Assembly: GCA_023259235.1 (NCBI GenBank)
Contig: JAHFQQ010000166.1
Coordinates: 1 to 7,758, forward strand
Reading direction: 5' to 3'
Length of the DNA: 7,758 nt
Source of the DNA: Polaromonas sp.
GTDB taxonomy: Bacteria > Pseudomonadota > Gammaproteobacteria > Burkholderiales > Burkholderiaceae_C
Under the pieces are notes generated by a model. It was not told where the DNA came from. It saw only the letters and a list, made by a program, of their open reading frames with translations, and ran no database searches. Positions 6,805-7,758 of this stretch are shown one piece after another. Each line of letters begins with the position of its first letter. The first letter of the stretch is position 1. The position numbers and the translations under genes were made by a program.

Positions 6805-6813
6805 TGTGGATAA
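6805..6813 (-). promoter_or_regulatory. Perfect DnaA box in the dnaB leader
   Basis: The minus strand reads TTATCCACA, the exact high-affinity DnaA box of E. coli oriC (R1 type). It begins 62 bases upstream of the dnaB ATG, in the 142-bp stretch between the rplI terminator and dnaB. A 9-mer matching one fixed sequence is expected about once per 130 kb per strand in random DNA, so its place directly before the replicative helicase gene is suggestive. DnaA also acts as a transcription regulator at such boxes. No clear -35/-10 pair is visible, so whether it would repress or activate cannot be said. Confidence 0.5.
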
Positions 6814-6826
6814 CCGGGGGAAATCG

Positions 6827-6835
6827 GGTGGAAAT
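6827..6835 (-). promoter_or_regulatory. Weak DnaA-box-like 9-mer
   Basis: The minus strand reads ATTTCCACC, 7 of 9 against TTWTNCACA. On its own it would not be noted. It is listed because it lies 22 bp from the perfect box and 21 bp from the next candidate, in the same orientation. Confidence 0.12.
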
Positions 6836-6847
6836 GCGATCTGGAGG

Positions 6848-6856
6848 TGTGTACAA
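6848..6856 (-). promoter_or_regulatory. Second DnaA-box candidate in the dnaB leader
   Basis: The minus strand reads TTGTACACA, 8 of 9 against TTWTNCACA with the mismatch at position 3. It has the same orientation as the perfect box and starts 43 bp from it, close to four helical turns, so both would face the same side of the DNA. Confidence 0.25.
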
Positions 6857-6884
6857 CCAGAAAAGCCGGCCTTGCCGCTAGGCC

Positions 6885-6909
6885 AAAAAAAAGCCGCTCG
6901 GGGAGCGGC
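6885..6909 (-). terminator. Intrinsic terminator after rplI
   Basis: On the minus strand GCCGCTC (complement of 6903-6909) pairs with GAGCGGC (complement of 6893-6899) around a 3-base CCC loop: a 7-bp GC-rich perfect stem followed directly by eight T residues (complement of 6885-6892). It begins 24 bases after the rplI stop. This is a textbook intrinsic terminator and marks the end of the priB-rpsR-rplI transcript, leaving dnaB to read-through or its own promoter. Confidence 0.9.
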
Positions 6910-6933
6910 CTTGATGCGTAGTGCGATTTCCGC

Positions 6934-7386
6934 TCAAGCGGTTTCGCCGTACACCGTTACCGTGATGTCAACCATCACGTCGGTGTGCAGTGCAACGCTT
7001 ACAGCATGGTCACCCACGGTTTTCAGATGCCCGGCAGGCATGCGGATTTGCGCCTTCGCCACCGTAAAGCCCAGCTTTGCCAACTCGTGAGCGATATCGA
7101 GGTTGGTCACAGAACCGAACAGACGACCATCAACACCGGCCTTCTGCGTGAGCTTGACGCTGGTACCGCTGAGCTTTTCGCCCTGGGTCTGCGATTCAGC
7201 CAGCCTGGCGGCAGCAACTTTTTCAAGTTCCGCGCGCTTGACTTCGAATTCCTTGATGGCCGATGCGGTGGCACGGCGGGCGCTGCCGGACGGAATCAGA
7301 AAGTTGCGGGCGTAACCGTCCTTGACTTTGACCACGTCACCCAGTGCGCCGAGGTTGACAACTTTGTCGAGCAGAATAATTTGCAT
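6934..7386 (-). CDS. rplI: 50S ribosomal protein bL9
   Basis: bL9 binds 23S rRNA at the base of the L1 stalk and helps keep the reading frame. The 150 residues have the usual layout: an N-terminal RNA-binding domain (about 1-45) opening with MQIILLDKVVNLG and containing the family signature GALGDVVKVKDGYARNFL (13-30), a long connecting helix rich in Ala, Glu and Lys (about 45-75), and a C-terminal domain with GRLFGSVTNLDIA. Length and motifs are normal. AAGGAG (complement of 7393-7398) lies 6 bases before the ATG and overlaps the rpsR stop codon, with a 10-bp gap between the genes, so translation is probably coupled. A strong terminator follows the stop. Confidence 0.98.
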   Translation of the reverse strand: MQIILLDKVVNLGALGDVVKVKDGYARNFLIPSGSARRATASAIKEFEVKRAELEKVAAARLAESQTQGEKLSGTSVKLTQKAGVDGRLFGSVTNLDIAHELAKLGFTVAKAQIRMPAGHLKTVGDHAVSVALHTDVMVDITVTVYGETA

Positions 7387-7391
7387 GGGTT

Positions 7392-7399
7392 ACTCCTTA
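7392..7399 (-). promoter_or_regulatory. Fused rpsR stop codon and rplI ribosome-binding site
   Basis: The minus strand reads TAAGGAGT: TAA is the rpsR stop and AAGGAG the rplI Shine-Dalgarno sequence, 5 bases (after the final T) from the rplI ATG. A ribosome ending rpsR would sit on the start site of rplI. Confidence 0.75.
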
Positions 7400-7681
7400 C
7401 AGGCTTTTGTGCTGGTCGCTGTAAGGCAGCATCGCAAGGAAGCGAGCACGCTTGACGGCGGTATTGATCTGGCGCTGAAAAATCGCGCGCGTGCCGGTCA
7501 GGCGCGCAGGAATGATTTTTCCATTTTCAGAAACAAAATCGCGCAGGGTGTCGATATCCTTGTAGTCGATTTCCTCGACGCCAGCCGCTGTGAAGCGGCA
7601 AAAACGCTTGCGCTTGAACAGCAGGGATTGGGTATTGCGCTTGGGGCGCTTGTCTTTGTTGAAACGTTTTGGTCCGGCCAT
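7397..7681 (-). CDS. rpsR: 30S ribosomal protein bS18
   Basis: bS18 sits on the platform of the small subunit as a heterodimer with bS6. The conserved core begins KRFCRFTAAGVEEIDYKDID (residues 25-44), continues through GKIIPARLTGTRA and ends in the basic helix INTAVKRARFLAMLPYSDQH, very close to E. coli bS18. At 94 residues it is longer than the 75 of E. coli; the extra part is a basic N-terminal stretch, MAGPKRFNKDKRPKRN, which I recall as usual in Burkholderiales. The ATG has AAGGAG 6 bases upstream (complement of 7688-7693), overlapping the priB stop, with a 10-bp gap to priB and the same gap to rplI downstream. Confidence 0.97.
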   Translation of the reverse strand: MAGPKRFNKDKRPKRNTQSLLFKRKRFCRFTAAGVEEIDYKDIDTLRDFVSENGKIIPARLTGTRAIFQRQINTAVKRARFLAMLPYSDQHKSL

Positions 7682-7686
7682 GATGG

Positions 7687-7694
7687 ACTCCTTA
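7687..7694 (-). promoter_or_regulatory. Fused priB stop codon and rpsR ribosome-binding site
   Basis: The minus strand again reads TAAGGAGT, with TAA ending priB and AAGGAG serving rpsR, 5 bases (after the final T) from its ATG. The layout is identical to the rpsR-rplI junction. Confidence 0.75.
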
Positions 7695-7758
7695 AATGGG
7701 GTTCAGTACTTGCTCTGCCTGAGGTGTCGGGTGAAGAGCTTGAATATGAAAAACAACG
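7692..7758 (-). CDS. priB: Primosomal replication protein N (PriB), last codons only
   Basis: Only the final 21 codons and TAA stop (complement of 7692-7694) are inside the window; the rest lies beyond the right edge. The frame reads VVFHIQALHP then TPQAEQVLNPI. VVFHIQ matches the last beta strand of the single-stranded-DNA-binding OB fold of betaproteobacterial PriB as I remember it, and priB is the expected gene between rpsF and rpsR. PriB helps reload DnaB at stalled forks through PriA and DnaT-type partners. The call rests mainly on gene order plus this short match. Confidence 0.75.
   Translation of the reverse strand, partial: VVFHIQALHPTPQAEQVLNPI

Noticed and set aside
6743..6856. 38-codon N-terminal extension of dnaB
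   Set aside because: It would start at a TTG in the leader without a ribosome-binding site and does not resemble DnaB. The ATG at 6742 has AAGGA at good spacing and gives the family length.
6743..6884. Possible replication origin around the DnaA boxes
   Set aside because: There are only one perfect and one or two imperfect boxes in about 50 bp, and no adjoining AT-rich unwinding region. The usual neighbours dnaA, dnaN, gyrB or rpmH are not seen. A regulatory role is simpler.
1..7758. CRISPR arrays, tRNA or rRNA genes, insertion sequences, phage or defence genes
   Set aside because: I looked on both strands and found no repeat-spacer pattern, cloverleaf or rRNA segment, transposase or integrase motif, or terminal inverted repeats.

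Overview
The window reads as a chromosomal housekeeping segment of a betaproteobacterium, most likely order Burkholderiales and plausibly Comamonadaceae (Polaromonas/Rhodoferax-like). The grounds are a GC-rich composition, the gene order priB-rpsR-rplI-dnaB, an 18S-protein (bS18) with the long basic N-terminus usual in that order, and an intergenic segment resembling a dispersed repeat I recall from Comamonadaceae. The family assignment is inference from remembered homologues; no search was run.

Layout, left to right. Plus strand: the 3' two-thirds of pyrD (quinone-dependent dihydroorotate dehydrogenase, cut by the window edge), then 78 bp later a complete fadH (NADPH 2,4-dienoyl-CoA reductase) with a TTG start. 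Minus strand: a small 85-codon orphan gene, whose 3' side carries the repeat-like segment. Plus strand: a stand-alone RNase D-type DEDDy 3'-5' exonuclease, followed after 1 bp by a divergent Nramp-family transporter with a GTG start. A 105-bp gap then separates two converging transcription units. Minus strand, read from the right edge: the last codons of priB, then rpsR, rplI, a strong intrinsic terminator, a 142-bp leader with a perfect DnaA box, and dnaB.

How the genes fit together. The minus-strand block is the well-known ribosomal protein/primosome cluster (bS18, bL9, PriB, DnaB). priB, rpsR and rplI are packed with 10-bp gaps in which the stop codon is fused to the next Shine-Dalgarno sequence. 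A terminator after rplI and DnaA-box-like sites in the dnaB leader suggest that dnaB is transcribed at least partly on its own and may respond to DnaA. The plus-strand genes cover pyrimidine synthesis, unsaturated fatty-acid oxidation, nucleic-acid trimming and metal transport, with no obvious common pathway.

I found no mobile element, CRISPR array, tRNA, rRNA or defence system, and no convincing wholly new system. The points most worth a second look are the DnaA-box arrangement before dnaB, the transporter whose two metal-binding motifs are both altered, and the small orphan gene with its adjoining repeat-like DNA.
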